From: Cristatella mucedo
Taxonomy: Eukaryota; Bryozoa; Phylactolaemata; Cristatellidae
Assembly (NCBI GenBank): GCA_009760855.2
Contig: WPIO01000050.1
Span: 2,773,501-2,837,500 of the forward strand
Direction of reading: 5' to 3'
Length of the DNA stretch: 64,000 bases
Part shown: positions 13,495-26,500 of the stretch, piece after piece
Numbering within the stretch: position 1 is the stretch's first letter
Layout: each line of letters begins with the position of its first letter
Position numbers and translations under genes: made by a program
The notes under the pieces: generated by a model
What the model was told of the DNA's origin: nothing
Databases searched by the model: none
The model's input: the letters and a program-made list of their open reading frames with translations, nothing else

Positions 13495-16400
13495 CTGCAG
13501 ACGGAAGGACGAGCGAAAGCTACCGCGCGAGGCGTCGGCGTTTGGCGCGCTACGCCGCGGCAGCGGCCGCGTCATCGCGCCTGTCATTGTGCAGCGTTGA
13601 CGTTCGGTGGGTGCGATGGCCCAGCCTGCGGCTGGGGGGGAGGGGCTGCCGCATCGTTGCAGCTTCGTTAGGCATTCATGCGGCAGCGTTCGCCCCAGCC
13701 GCTCACTGGCTCACAAAAGGAGGAGCCGGCTTCGCTCGTTGCCTGTGCAGTCGGCGCGGTAAATCGCGGTCAGCCTGCCCTCGAGTAGTCGCCGGCAAAC
13801 GGTTGCCGCTAGACAGGCGACGTCCGACTAGCCGGCAAGAACAATCGAATGCCAAGTAGCTGTGCGACTAGCGGGGCTGCCGAGCGCTCTCTGTTTAGTG
13901 TTTACTGCCTTCGAAACGGCGAGTGCGAAAAGCGAATACGCGTAGCGCGACACGACGCGCCATTACGCAGGTAATACGACGCGCCATTACGCAGGTAATA
14001 CAGTAAATACGGAACGATCGGTACATGAATTATAGTTAGTTACAGTTAAATATACCGGTAAATACGGCAACTGCTGGTAAATACGAAATGATCGAACTCC
14101 AAACGCCGCGACTAGCGTTTCCGATGAGCGAATACGCGAAGCGCGGCACGACGCTACCATGCAGGTACTGCATTAGCCAAGCATTCGCGCGCTACTGCGC
14201 TATACTACGTTACGCTATACTGCGTCAGCTAAGCGTTCGCGAGCGCGTCAGGCTGCCCGCCGCCGAGCCGCCCGGGATCTGCGCCCTCGTGTACTCGCGC
14301 TCGAGCGCGGGAAAAAGGAGCCGGTGTCGCGGTCAGAAAGCCGCGCCTCGCTCTGGCCGCTCCGCTTCGCCACCACTTCGTCGGCCCGCTAGCTACGACG
14401 GCTCGCTCCGATCGCGGCGCTCTCTCGCACGCGCTGAGCTAAGCCGACTTTAAAGTTGCTGCGACGCGTCCGCGTCCTGAACTCGAGCCGTTCGCTATTG
14501 CGTTGGCCGCGGCACCGCACGAATTTTCGCGTTCGTTCGTCGAATGCGGCCAATCCCTCGGCGGCGGGATCCGGTTACGGCGAGCGGCCATCCAATCGTA
14601 GGCCGAGCGATTCCGGCAGCGTTGAATTCCGACGAAGGCGCGGAGATTGCAGCATTTAGGTGACCGTGAGAACCGGCGTTGGGCTCCGCGCAGAGCGATT
14701 GACGGCTCATGTGACGCGCGAACGTCAATGTCAACGCGTCAACGTCAACGCGTCAACGTCAACGCGTCAACATCAACGTCCACGTCAACGCGTGCAGACG
14801 CGTTACGTCACGCTGCTGCAAGAGCCGCGGAAAGCAGCCACGGATTTCGTATCCCGCCATTACTGCGGGCCATTTCTGGGCTTGGCTGGTTGGCGCTGGG
14901 CGCTTCGCGGGCTGACTTGTCGCTGGAATAGATCGACGCTGAATCGCACCGACGGAGCGCCCCAGCGCCGCCGCCGCCGCGGCTGCGCAGCAGCAGCCGC
15001 AGCGAAAGCTGGGAAACAGACGCATCGAGTTCGCTGAGAGCCTGTCGCAGCGGCGGCGGCGGGCGCGGGCAAATGCGGATGCGGATGCACACTACGGGCG
15101 CCGAGCGCAGCCGTGCCCTCTCGACGTGCCCTGCTTCTTCCTTCCGTAGCCGCGAGTCCTCAAACAGGACGCGGCGCCACTCACGAAAGCGTCCGTCGGC
15201 TTCAGAATGGCCAGCTGAACGAAGGCGGCGCGGCGGTCGAGCGGCCGCCCCCGCCGCCGTAGGTCGGCGACCGTCGGGGCGACGCCGGCCTCATCTGGGC
15301 AGCGCCGCCGGCGCTCGCCTGCTCCGGCGGCCTCGGAAAGCGACGCGCCACGCGCGGCGACGGCCGACGGCTTCCCGGGCCGATCCGCGCCGCTGCCGCC
15401 ACTCGCTGCGGAAGCGGCGGCGGCGGCGGAAGCCCGCAGCAGCAGCAGCTCCACCTGGCGGTTCGGTCGGCTCGAGCGACCGCTGCTGGCCCTGGCTGCA
15501 TTTGCGGCGACGCCGGGCAGGAGCTCCGTGTACGCTCTCTCCATGGCGTCGGCGAGCCGTTCGCCGCTGCCGCCACCGCCACCCTGCAAGCGAAGCGCAG
15601 GTGGCGACGCAATGTCAAAGCGGCAGCAGCGGCAGCGGTTGCCGGAAGGCGTTGACAGCGGCAGCTGGAGCGGCGGCCGGCGCACGCTGCAGCCGGGTGG
15701 GGCATGGGTGTGTGCATGATTGGGCAGCGCCAGTCACCGTCGCTGCTGCGTGCTTTCCTCCCCATCGCCGCGCCGCGCGCCGCCCACGTGCGCCGGCCGG
15801 CGGCGGCGGCACCAGACCGGCTCGAGTACTGTACGGCTAAGTGCTCGCTGAAAAGCGGAAGCCGCGCCTCATAATGGTCGTCGCTTTCTGCTCACTATTC
15901 CACCTCCTTCACTCATGCGTGGCGCCGGCGCGTGAAGGCGGCAGACTGTGATGTAGACGAGAATGTAGATGACTAGAATGGGAAGGGCTAAAGCCCCCCT
16001 CCCTTAGGAAGGGCTGAAGGGCTAGCACAAACAAGAGTGCAGGTAATCACTAGTACTACTACTACCACTGCTAATGCTAATAACGATACATTCGTATAGC
16101 AGCCCCAGAAAAACGAATCTCTTAGTGGAAAATCTCAATATTCTTCACGGGAAACATGAGCAAAGCAATCATTTCGCCAAAAGTACTCCCGCCCCAAGCT
16201 CCTTTCGGAGGTGCTATAATCCTCTCCAGGTGGCTACCGGGCTTCCGGGGAGAAGTGACCGCGCTTCCGGGACTGGTTTGGTCCAGCGGTTAAGGTGCTC
16301 ACCCCGGTGACCAAGATCTGGCTGAGGTCGGGGGCTCGAGCCCCGAGCATATGGGAAGTGCCTGAATAGAGATTAAGTTCTTTTGTGACGCTATATAAAT

Positions 16401-18163
16401 AAATTGAATTAAAAGCGACCGGGCTTCCGGGGATAAGCAACCGGGCTTCCGGGACTTTTAGCGAGATTCACCTCTGGAGCATAAAAAAGTCGTCTTTCAA
16501 AAGATAGATGACCAGCTTTCTTAATCGATGCTAAAAAGAAATCCGGCTTTCGGCGCGCTTTCGGCCCGTATGTTCGATGTCGCTTTCCGCTCTGCCACGA
16601 TTCTACCCTACTGTGGGATTGACAGCGCTTAACGCGACGCTTATAAAGTTAAAATGGCAAAATGTAATGCAATGATAGAGAATTGCGGACCGACCTGCCG
16701 CAGCGCCGGCGGCGGCGGCGCTACGCCGCCGCCGCTGTCCGAGCTGCCGCCTCCATCGCGCTGACGCGAGCGGCGGCGTGGCGCATCAGAGAGCGGTCGA
16801 ACAGAGCGAAGCGCTACTGCGCGCGGGCCATCGCCGGCGGCTCGCGCGGGCACCCAGCGACAGCGTGCGTCGTCCGCTGCCGCGCCGCCACCGCTGCGGC
16901 GGCCGGGTGCCGCGCGGCACCACCGCCGCCGCTCCAGCCGCCGTCGGCCGCCGTCGCGGTCGTCTGCCGCAGGCTCGACCGCCGTAGGGGCGGAGCTGCA
17001 AAATCGCCGCAAGGGTTGCGTCAAGTGCCGGCGACAGCAGCATTTCCGGCTAGCGCTCCCGCGCTCGACTGCAGCGGTGGCGGCGCCGAGCGCGCGCACG
17101 CCGCGCGCCGCCTACCGAGCGACGGATGCGACGGAGCGGCGGCGCTCGTGCACGCCGTCGTCGTCGTCGTCGTCGTCACAGTCGGCCAAGTTCGCGCTCG
17201 GAAGCGGCGGAAACTCGAACCTGGGCACGGCTATGCTGGGCGTGTACGGATGAAGCTCCGCCCTCTCGCTCCCGCCGCCAGCGCGGCCGCCGCCGCCGCC
17301 GCCGCTGGAATCGCTGTCGCCACCGACCGCCGACTCGCGTCGGCGGCCACAGCCGTCGTCGGCGGCGTCGCGACGGCCCTGCGGCAGGGCCCAGCGGAGC
17401 GTCTGCTCGTCTCGAACATTGCGGCAAGAGGCGGCCGCGAAACGCGAGTTGCCGCCATCTCGCTAATAATAAGTCACCTTCGCGAGCAGGAAAGCACAGG
17501 TGTCGCGAGAGCAGGACAGAACCGGTGTCGCGCGAGCAGGACAGACGTCACGTGAGCACGACAGGCGTCACGTGAGCTGGTCTAGCGGGCAGCCTAGTTA
17601 ATAAAACGCTCTGGTTGCAACTGAGGCGTTGAAAAAGTTTCGCGACGTCGAACAGAGACCGGGTCGAAGTCGAGGTGTGGGCGTGGTCGTAGACTTGCTC
17701 TGCAGCCTAATACTTGCTTTGACTCGAATAGTCGGCGGCGCAGGCTTGTCTGTCCTAGACCAGCGCGGCGACCCCAGTCGGACTCGAAGCCCCGAGTCGG
17801 ATGAGCTGCTGTCGTCTAAGAGGGTGAAAAATGACAGCGGTGGCAGTGACTGTCGGCTTCGCGAGCTTCAATCAGCAATCGACCGTTCAACATTGCAGCA
17901 TTTAGGCTGCAGCAGCTAACTATTACGGTATTTTGCACGCACTTTATCGAGATGAAAACAGACTGCAAAGTTACGCCCGGCCACTGGCAGCTTGAGCTGC
18001 ACTGCGATCCGCTTGCCTCAATGTCTCAATGTGCAGTGCTCGAACAGCCACAGTTCCTGGCCAGCGCGTTCGTGAGAAAATGATCTGCATCATACTCGGC
18101 AGGGCAGGAAATGGGTTTGGAGGGACTGGCTCGAGCGGAAGTGCTCTCTCTCTCTCTCTCTCT

Positions 18164-18224
<61 letters not shown>

Positions 18225-19710
18225 CCTCTCTCTCTCTCTCTCCCTAAAACGTGCACATAGGAAACGCCGGGAATACTCAAATCACGCGCTCAGATCAACG
18301 TGGATTTTAGCGATCCCTAACTAACCGCCGTAGAGAGTGACACCTAGCATTTATGTCGTCTCGTCGCTTGCGCGCGTCCCCATCGCTGCCGCTGTAGCGT
18401 CTGCTCCGCTCGCCCGAGGCCCAGCGGTAGCCGCGCTTTCCCGACCGACTGCCAGACGGTGAACGCCGTCGTCTGCGCTCACCGTCGTTTTCTCTCGAAG
18501 TGAAAGCAACGAGTCGTCGGCGCGTCACCACGACGGCTGCTTCCGACTCGGTGACAGCGGCGGCGGCACGCCTCATTGCGCCCTTGGTCGACGCCTTTGT
18601 TGACGCCTTGGTCGACGTCGCGCCAGAGGCGAGCGTCGCTCGCAGCTGCTTGTACACAGTGCAGCTGCCCTGCAACGACGGGCGCTGTGAATCGGGGCAG
18701 AAAGGCTAACGGAAATGATGCCTGCCTTAATTTTAATTAGGCCGGAAGTTAGGCTTCCGTCTTCGATCCTTGGCAGAAAGTGAACAATGTCACAGCTCAA
18801 ATAGTTCTCTAGTTAATCTGTCTTTACATCAGTCTATCTGTCTATCTGCTGCCTGTCTACCTGTTTGCCTGTTGTTATGCGGCCCATCGGTCGACCTGCC
18901 TGTCTGCGAGCGTTTGCGTATGTGTTCTGTCTGTCTGTCTGTCTGTAAGCATACATAAGGATTTTTATATGTTAAATATTTTAACAAATCACCGGAGGAG
19001 CACTGCCCTGCCGGGGCCGTGGATGCTACCGAACCTCCCATTTCAGGAACAGGGACGGCACGGCTTCCGAACCGGAAATGGCGTCCGAAACGCACAGCCA
19101 CCGCAATTGCGCCCGTTCCTTTCGCAAAACGCCGAGGTCCGCCAGTTAGGCTACATAACCCGGCCACCGGTCACCCAGAGCACCGACCGTGCAGGGCCTC
19201 ACCACTGCCGACCGGTAGCCAGCGGTCAGGAAAGACCGGCAATCGGCCTCGTACTTAGCAACCTTTTTCCGGGCCGCTACCACCAGGACATTTTGGCTGC
19301 CGTCAAACGGCACCGTTACGTCGACTACGACCGCATCGGTGCCGTTGTCGATGACCAGGTCCGGCTTGACAGCCGGACTCCGGCGAGCGGTAAGGCGTGA
19401 CTTGCCGAGTGGCAGCAGAGCCCAGAGGCCGGAAGAGCACCGAATAGGCGACCCAGAACCAGGCTGTGACGAGCCGCTATTGCTTGCAGTATCGGTCGGC
19501 AGTGGCTCAGGACGTGGCAGACGGTCTCAGTCTCAGTGCGGCATGTGTATTTGACAATCTCTTATTGCTAGGTTCTTCTCGACGGCATCAAGTGCAAGCT
19601 AACGCTCGCCACCTCTGCTTCTCTGACTCCGTCGGTACTTTCGCACAGGGGGCGCCACTCCCATAAACTTAAGCGTTCGCAATGAGACGGACGAGCGCAA
19701 AAGTTGTGAG

Positions 19711-19741
<31 letters not shown>

Positions 19742-20441
19742 AGTGGCTCCCGAAGTTTGACGGCGCACCGCTGCCCGGCGAGGTCGCCGCCGCCGCAGAG
19801 AGCGAACTGCGCCAGCTGTCGCACGCGCGGCGCGCTTCTTCGCGAGCGCTCCTTCACCGATTTGACGATGTAAATGTAGTCGGACGCCAGGCTGTCGGCG
19901 ACCACCACCTTCCCGGCGCTGTAAAGTGTACTCGCACGAGGGAGGCCCCCGGAGCTGTTGGCGCTCGCATGCAGAGCCGCCTTTGCCGCTGGGCGCGCGC
20001 TGCAGCCGAGCGTCGCGTACGCATCGCTTCCGGCATCGCAGTGACGAGCGGGCTACTGGCTCACCTGAAATACTGGAATACGCAGCTGTCCCTCGAGGCC
20101 TCGAGGTGCTCGAGAGGAAAATACTTGAGGAAGTCGACCCTCCTGCAGCGCACGTTGCCGCGATTTAATCGAGCGAGAGCGGCCACTTCGCCTCGCGTGC
20201 ATTCGTCCTATTTGTTATCGAGCCGCTCACGCACGCGGCCGGTTAGCCAGGCAAGCGAGTTCGCACGAAAGGGGGGCTCGCGCCGAGGAGTGCGAGAACG
20301 TGCGAGAAAAAAGTGCGAGACTCCCCAAACCCTCGGGCAAAAGGAAGTGCAAGACAAGCAGCTGATGATGACTCGTTCCTGCTGGTTGAATTTACAAGTT
20401 AACCTATGTTTTAGCACTCTGATCGCTCATTTCTCTCTCTT

Positions 20442-20473
<32 letters not shown>

Positions 20474-20475
20474 TT

Positions 20476-20550
<75 letters not shown>

Positions 20551-23500
20551 TTCTGTCTCTCCGTCTCTCTCTATCTCTCTCTTTTTCTCTTTTTCTATGT
20601 TTCTCTCTCTCTCTCTCCCTCCCTCTCTCTCTCTCTCTCTCTCTCATGCTCTCTTTCTTAATGCAGCATGAATGTTTCGTTTTAGTGTGGCATTATTCAC
20701 CTCAGGTTGCTACAGAAAGGTGCATTTTTGCTCACGGTGGTATGGGCAGCAGTCGGCAGAGCACTGAGGTTGGATTCCTAACTGTTCAGAATATTTGTAT
20801 ATCACCTGAAAGCTTAATGCAACCATAAATGCCGACGGGATCGGGACCAAGTCCAGTCCACGGAGCGTTAACAGAGCGCTCTGCTTGCAGTCAGCGTCGA
20901 TAAGCCCAGCCCTCGACCAGCGACGAGTGAGCGAGCGCTAGCGCGAGCACACACTTCGAGGTCATCGGGCATGCCGTGACCTCACCTTAGAAAGGATATG
21001 TACTCTGGCTCCTTTCTCTCGTCGTTTGCCTTCATGAATATTTCAGCGAAATCGCTTTTCTCGATCGCGAGGAGTTTCATCGCCGTCACGCTCTCAACAG
21101 TGGCCGCTCTATCTACGCGCCGAAGCAAGGCTTCATCCTGCGACGGAGAGACGCGTAGCGCAGGCGACATAGCGACTCATCTATAGGCGGCAGGCGGCGC
21201 TCCAGCTTGCTCGCTCTCCTGCTGCTTTACTGTTTGAGCTTGTTTATTATGGCCGTCTCGCTCCATCCTTTCTTCACTCTCTCTCTCTCTCTTCTCTCGT
21301 CGCGTCTCGTCCTGTAGCTCCATTCCGATCTCGGTCACTCTATTGCTCTCTGCTTCCTCACGCTTTCGCCTTTGTGTCATCTCCACATCAATCCTTGCTG
21401 CCTCGCATACCATTTCGCAGGCATCTTGGAATCTGTCCCCCTACCGCGGGCTCTTCTGTATTCATCGCCGTATCTTTATCCCGATTTCTCTTTCCTACTT
21501 ACGCTCTTCGAAATTGGTAATTAGGACATCAGCTAGCAACACCATTTTCCGCCACGGTTCTTAATATGTAGATTCAAGAGTCTTAATGGCTCACTAGGTA
21601 AGGTGGTTGCTTTTCACGACCTCGGCCCCGAGGTCGAGGGTTCGAATCCTGTGGTGGGCGATCCTTTATCGCCACTGCAAGCAGTGGTGATAGCCGTAAA
21701 GGCCTTTCTGTCGCTATACAAAAAGAGGCTGTTAAATCAGCTATTATTTATTTATTTATTTACAAGTAAGGATGCAGCATGCTCGCTGGCAGTCTGCACA
21801 TATTCAGGCACGCAAATGGGCGTGTGTGCACGAACGAAAGCACACACGCACACACACACTCACGCATGCACACACACATTCAGGTGTGCAAGAGCATGCA
21901 TGCACACACGTGCGCTCGTGCATGCACGAACAAAAGAGCATAGCATGAGCTCCTATCAGGGAGCTAGAATGATACTAATAATAATAATACGTCGTTAGCA
22001 TAACATCCTAAGAAAAATCTCTGTCCAAAAATTTTCAAGTCGGTCCTTTATCGTCACTGCAAGTGGTGGTGATATCCGTAAAGGCTCTTCTGTCGCTATA
22101 CAAAAAAAGGCTGATAAATCAGCTAGTTTTTATTTATTTACATGTCACTACAACAGAATCAATACCCTAGGATTTGGGACATGCACGGTGTTATTCAAGC
22201 AAAAGCCTACAAGTATCTTGCTTGTTGAGCATGCTACCACTAAACATTTGATAAAATCAAATGAACCCTGCACACGTACCCATGAAAGCACGTTGGAATA
22301 AAAGTTAGCAAACCTCACTGGGGCGAAGGAAATGCTGACTGGAATAGTTTCCTCTTAAACTGATACCTGGTTATATCGTGTAATTATCTTGGCCGGAAGT
22401 GAGCTTCAGACTTACGGTACACACGAGCGCAAGGCTCGATTACCAAAAGACTTCAGTTAATCGTAGCGGAGGAAGAGAAGTCTTACAGCCGAGGCGATCA
22501 ATCACATGTGGTGAATTTGCAAACAAAAATTTGACATTTTCTTTGTTATCTGAATAGTAACTATCCACACTAAGTACGTACTTCTAAGTCTACGCGCCAA
22601 CGCTCTAACTCATCCGAGCTGTTCCTTCCGTCGTGCTCTCTTTCCGCAATCACTGCTGCGAGGCGACCTTTTTTGTTGAAGGCCACTCGTCCGCTCGCTG
22701 TTGGCTCTTTCTTTCTGCTCATTCACTTATTTTCTGAGTCAACTTTAGATTGGTCCATGCACTTCCCTTTCTTTTTAGACAACCTGACAAGCTTTTGTGG
22801 ATCTAGTACGCATCAATGCGGACGCACCTTTAAAGGCAGCGCCTCCTGGCGGAGCGTGGATGGGAACCTAGCGATTGCTCACCCCGAACTTTTGGCCTCT
22901 CTTGAGGCTGCTAACGCTGTCCACCATGACTTCGCCCGTGCCCGCGTTCCTTGTGACCGCCTTCATTTGCCCTCGCCCAGAGACGACGATGTAGAAGCAC
23001 TCCCCGCGGTGGCCTGCCCGTAAGATGATCCGTCCAGGAGGCACGCTGCAAACGCCGGTTAGGATTCGGCGTGAGAAGTGGTGGTCCGATGGCTCAGATG
23101 AAAGGGGCCGCGCCGCGGCGGCACAGGTGCCGTCAGCGCTGGCGCGAGCGAGCGCTTGCTTGCGCCGGCGGTGCCAGAGCTACCTGCGGTACTGCGCCAC
23201 CTTGCACAGCTGCTCCTGAATGTGAATCGGGTATTCGGCGAACGCTTGCAGCGTTCTCAGGCTGATGACCATCTGCAGTAAGGTGCGAACGCGGCGGCGG
23301 CGGCTTTAGTTAGTGCGAGTCCTGTCTGGGCCGGGCATCGAGCTGCTGACGTCGCAAGCCGGCAGCTCAACGAGCTTTCGGCTCGAGAACGCGATAAGCT
23401 GACGCCTAGCAATTCTCTCTGCGGTTCTTGCGCCCAGGTCGAGAGCTCGCGAAATGTAAAAGCAAAGTGCAAGAAATCGAGGACGCGCGCGCACAAAATC

Positions 23501-26500
23501 CAACTTGTTTGTTTTGCTGCTGAACATTTTGAAAAAGACCCAAGCTGCTTGAAATATGCTCGAGAAAGCTTGAGGGTTAGCAGCTACAGCACGCCTTGAC
23601 GACCTAAGCCACTGCTCGCTGTTGCTCTGTGAAAAATGACCGCCATCAAACGTCTGCTTGAAACAGAAATAGAAATGAAAGATTCGGGGCCTGCTAGCCT
23701 TAAGAAGTGTTCTCTTCCCGATCCGCTCCGTTCCGTAGCTAGTATTTATCCGCGGTGAGCCATGATGGCACACTAGGTAAGGCGGCTGCTTTCACGACCT
23801 TGGCCCCGAGGTCATGGGTTCGATTCCAACGTTGGGCACTTTTTTATCGCCACTGCAAGCGGTGGTGATAGCCATAAAGGCTCTTCTGTCGCTATACAAA
23901 AAGAGGCTGTTTAATCAGCTAGGATTTATTTATTTATGTCAGACCAGCCCGCGTGAAATCGCGGATGACTCCAACCGAACGAACATTAGTATTTGCATTT
24001 CATATTTGCAGCAATGAAGTTGAGGTATTATGACATATTTGACCACAGAATTTTGCCACTCACATTTAATTCGTACGGGGCCTTTTTCCCTTTATCAGCA
24101 ATGGCTAGCGAATTAGCAGTGACTTCCGCTCAAGGAGCCTACATATAGCTAGGAGCGTAATGTAAATTTATTTTGATTTAAAGGTAATATTCAATTTTTC
24201 TTGCAGTTCAGCCCTGAACGTTCATGTTGCCATTAGCATTTACGTATATGCACTAATGGGAGAGGTCTTTTGACATCTGTCATATCTGGCTAGCAAATAA
24301 GTTGTGACCTTCATTTATGAGACTAACGTACAACAGACATTCGAATTAAATAAGCCAATAAATGACCAATGGCGTCGTTTCTCCGAATAGAGTCAATCGA
24401 TGAGCATTAAAGCTTTTCCATTTGTGTCGACGGTGTCGATTTTTTCATACAGGAGAAATGCGCAGCCAGCGAGCAGCGGAGGAGAAGCGGACGCAGCGAT
24501 TCCCAACTACGGAGCAACGGGAGGCCTAGGTGCTAAGCTGCTAAGAAGGATTTTGCCTCTTGCGGGTCCGGCAACTTCCTAGTGCCTCTTTCTTACCGGC
24601 CCATGCATAAGAGAGCCGCACATCTTGCCACCCTGGCGATCGAGTCGGCGTTCTGGTGAGCAGGCGATGCTCGCGCATAGGAGCCGACACTTACAGCAGA
24701 CTCGGTGTGAGAGATACTGAGAAGATACGGGCCGCGCCCGCGAGTGACCATCGATTGCTAAATCGAACCACTCAATCAAACCGCTAAACTGTGTTGGGAA
24801 CCAGCAACAGTGGCAGCACCAGCAGCAGCGGCGAATGCAGCAGTGGGCGGCGGCCGCAGAATCGGCGAGCCCGTGGTGAGCACACTACTGTCGTCAGACA
24901 GCGAGCGCTCGCGGAGACGTTTTCTCGAGCAAAACACTGCGAAGAGCCTAAACGAGACGACTGAGGCGGAGAGTCTTAACCGCACGACTAGGACGCAGAG
25001 TCTCAGCCGTACAACTAGGAAGGTGAGTCCTAATCGAACGACTAGGACGGGACGGGATGTGTGCCCTCCGATAGGGCGTGCTCCCGTCACGCCGCCGTAG
25101 CTTCCGCTGTCCCACTGTGCTGTGCCCGAGCAGTTGGGCTAAAGTTCACAGCCGGCCATGTCCCTTGGAGGAAAGAACTCGCAATCGTCCCCGGACTGCT
25201 ACCTCGGGGCTGCGTCGGCATCCCGACGAGATGATCATTGTACTAGGTCTTAGCCCAGGAGGTTGGTTGCTCGCTATTCACTGCCCAGGTCGTGCGTTCG
25301 AGCCCTGACGTGGGCGATAAAGAGCAGCTGCCTGCTGTAAGCGGTAGCTATAGGCACAGGGCTCTTCTGACCCCCTGGAAATGAGGCTTTAAAATCCGCT
25401 AATCTTATTATTGCTATTCTCTATTATTGTGTAACCTTGCTGCTAGGTCGCTTGCATTAAGCCGTGTCCTCCTAAATCAAATATGATGCGTGAAAAGCTG
25501 GTGACAACCAACGTCATCCTCAAGATTGTTAAATACAGTCGCACTACGGCGTTGAAGCACGATTAGTTCTAATAAATACACTCATTATGCTGCGAGTTAT
25601 GTTTCGCCCAAGCCAGCTTTCAAAACTCTTCGTCACCAGGAACGCTATTCGTGTCAGCTCAGAAGAAAGTTCGCACGGTCAAATTACTCGTGCATCTCTG
25701 GTAAGATATTCATCTGGGGATCGCTTTTTGAATCGTTTCCGAGAGTTGGTGACGCATTCTTCAAGGTCGCCATATGTTCGCAGTAAGCGTGCATCAAATT
25801 GAAGGAAGGCTTTGTCCGGCATATTTTCTGCTTTTATTTTCTGGCATTGGTGATTGTATACTGACATAAAGGTGTTTGATCGTATATGGCTAATAAAGGA
25901 ACATGACCAAAGCCAAGCTGGTATCGGAGGCTTTCTTTGCGGAATTTGTATTTGCAGAGTGCATTTGTAGTGCGAATAGAGCGAATCGGACACCGGCTTA
26001 CGGTGCTAGGGATGTACGTCTTTTGAAGAAGGTTTGTTTCGCAGACCTGACGGAACCGGGCGGAGCATTTATTGGTCGCACGTGTCCCACGCCCCGCTCA
26101 AACTGCGGCTGCGGCTATTTTGCGTAGCGAACTAAGCGCTGTTGCTATTTGCAGCGGCCGTTTACAGCAACGCTCTCGCGAAGACGCGGGGGCGATTTCA
26201 GGAAGCCGGCCGCGTCTCACCTGCTTTATCATGTCGTCCGAGCGTTCATCCTTGTGCAGCTGTAACGAGCGCTCGACGTCCTTGCTGATGGTCAGCTGGA
26301 AGAAAAACCCCGCAATTCTGTCGACGGCACCTTGAATGCAAGCCGACGCCATTGCAGGGACCGGCGATGGCTAGCATATTTCGCGGACTCGTTTATCTCT
26401 CGCGATAATAATAACAATAGTAATATCCATACGAATTTGGCATAGCACTCTCAGAGAACGGAATAATCTCTTTCTTGGGACTGTACATGCGCTGCACCCG

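Noticed and set aside
16065-16145. Possible LINE or SINE-B tip
   Set aside because: Only ATACATTCGTATAGCAGCCC and a TCTCTTAG-like word resemble the tails; too weak to call.
22673-23023. 116-codon plus-strand frame
   Set aside because: Lies opposite CNBD2-like exon 4, which has a recognised domain and both borders.
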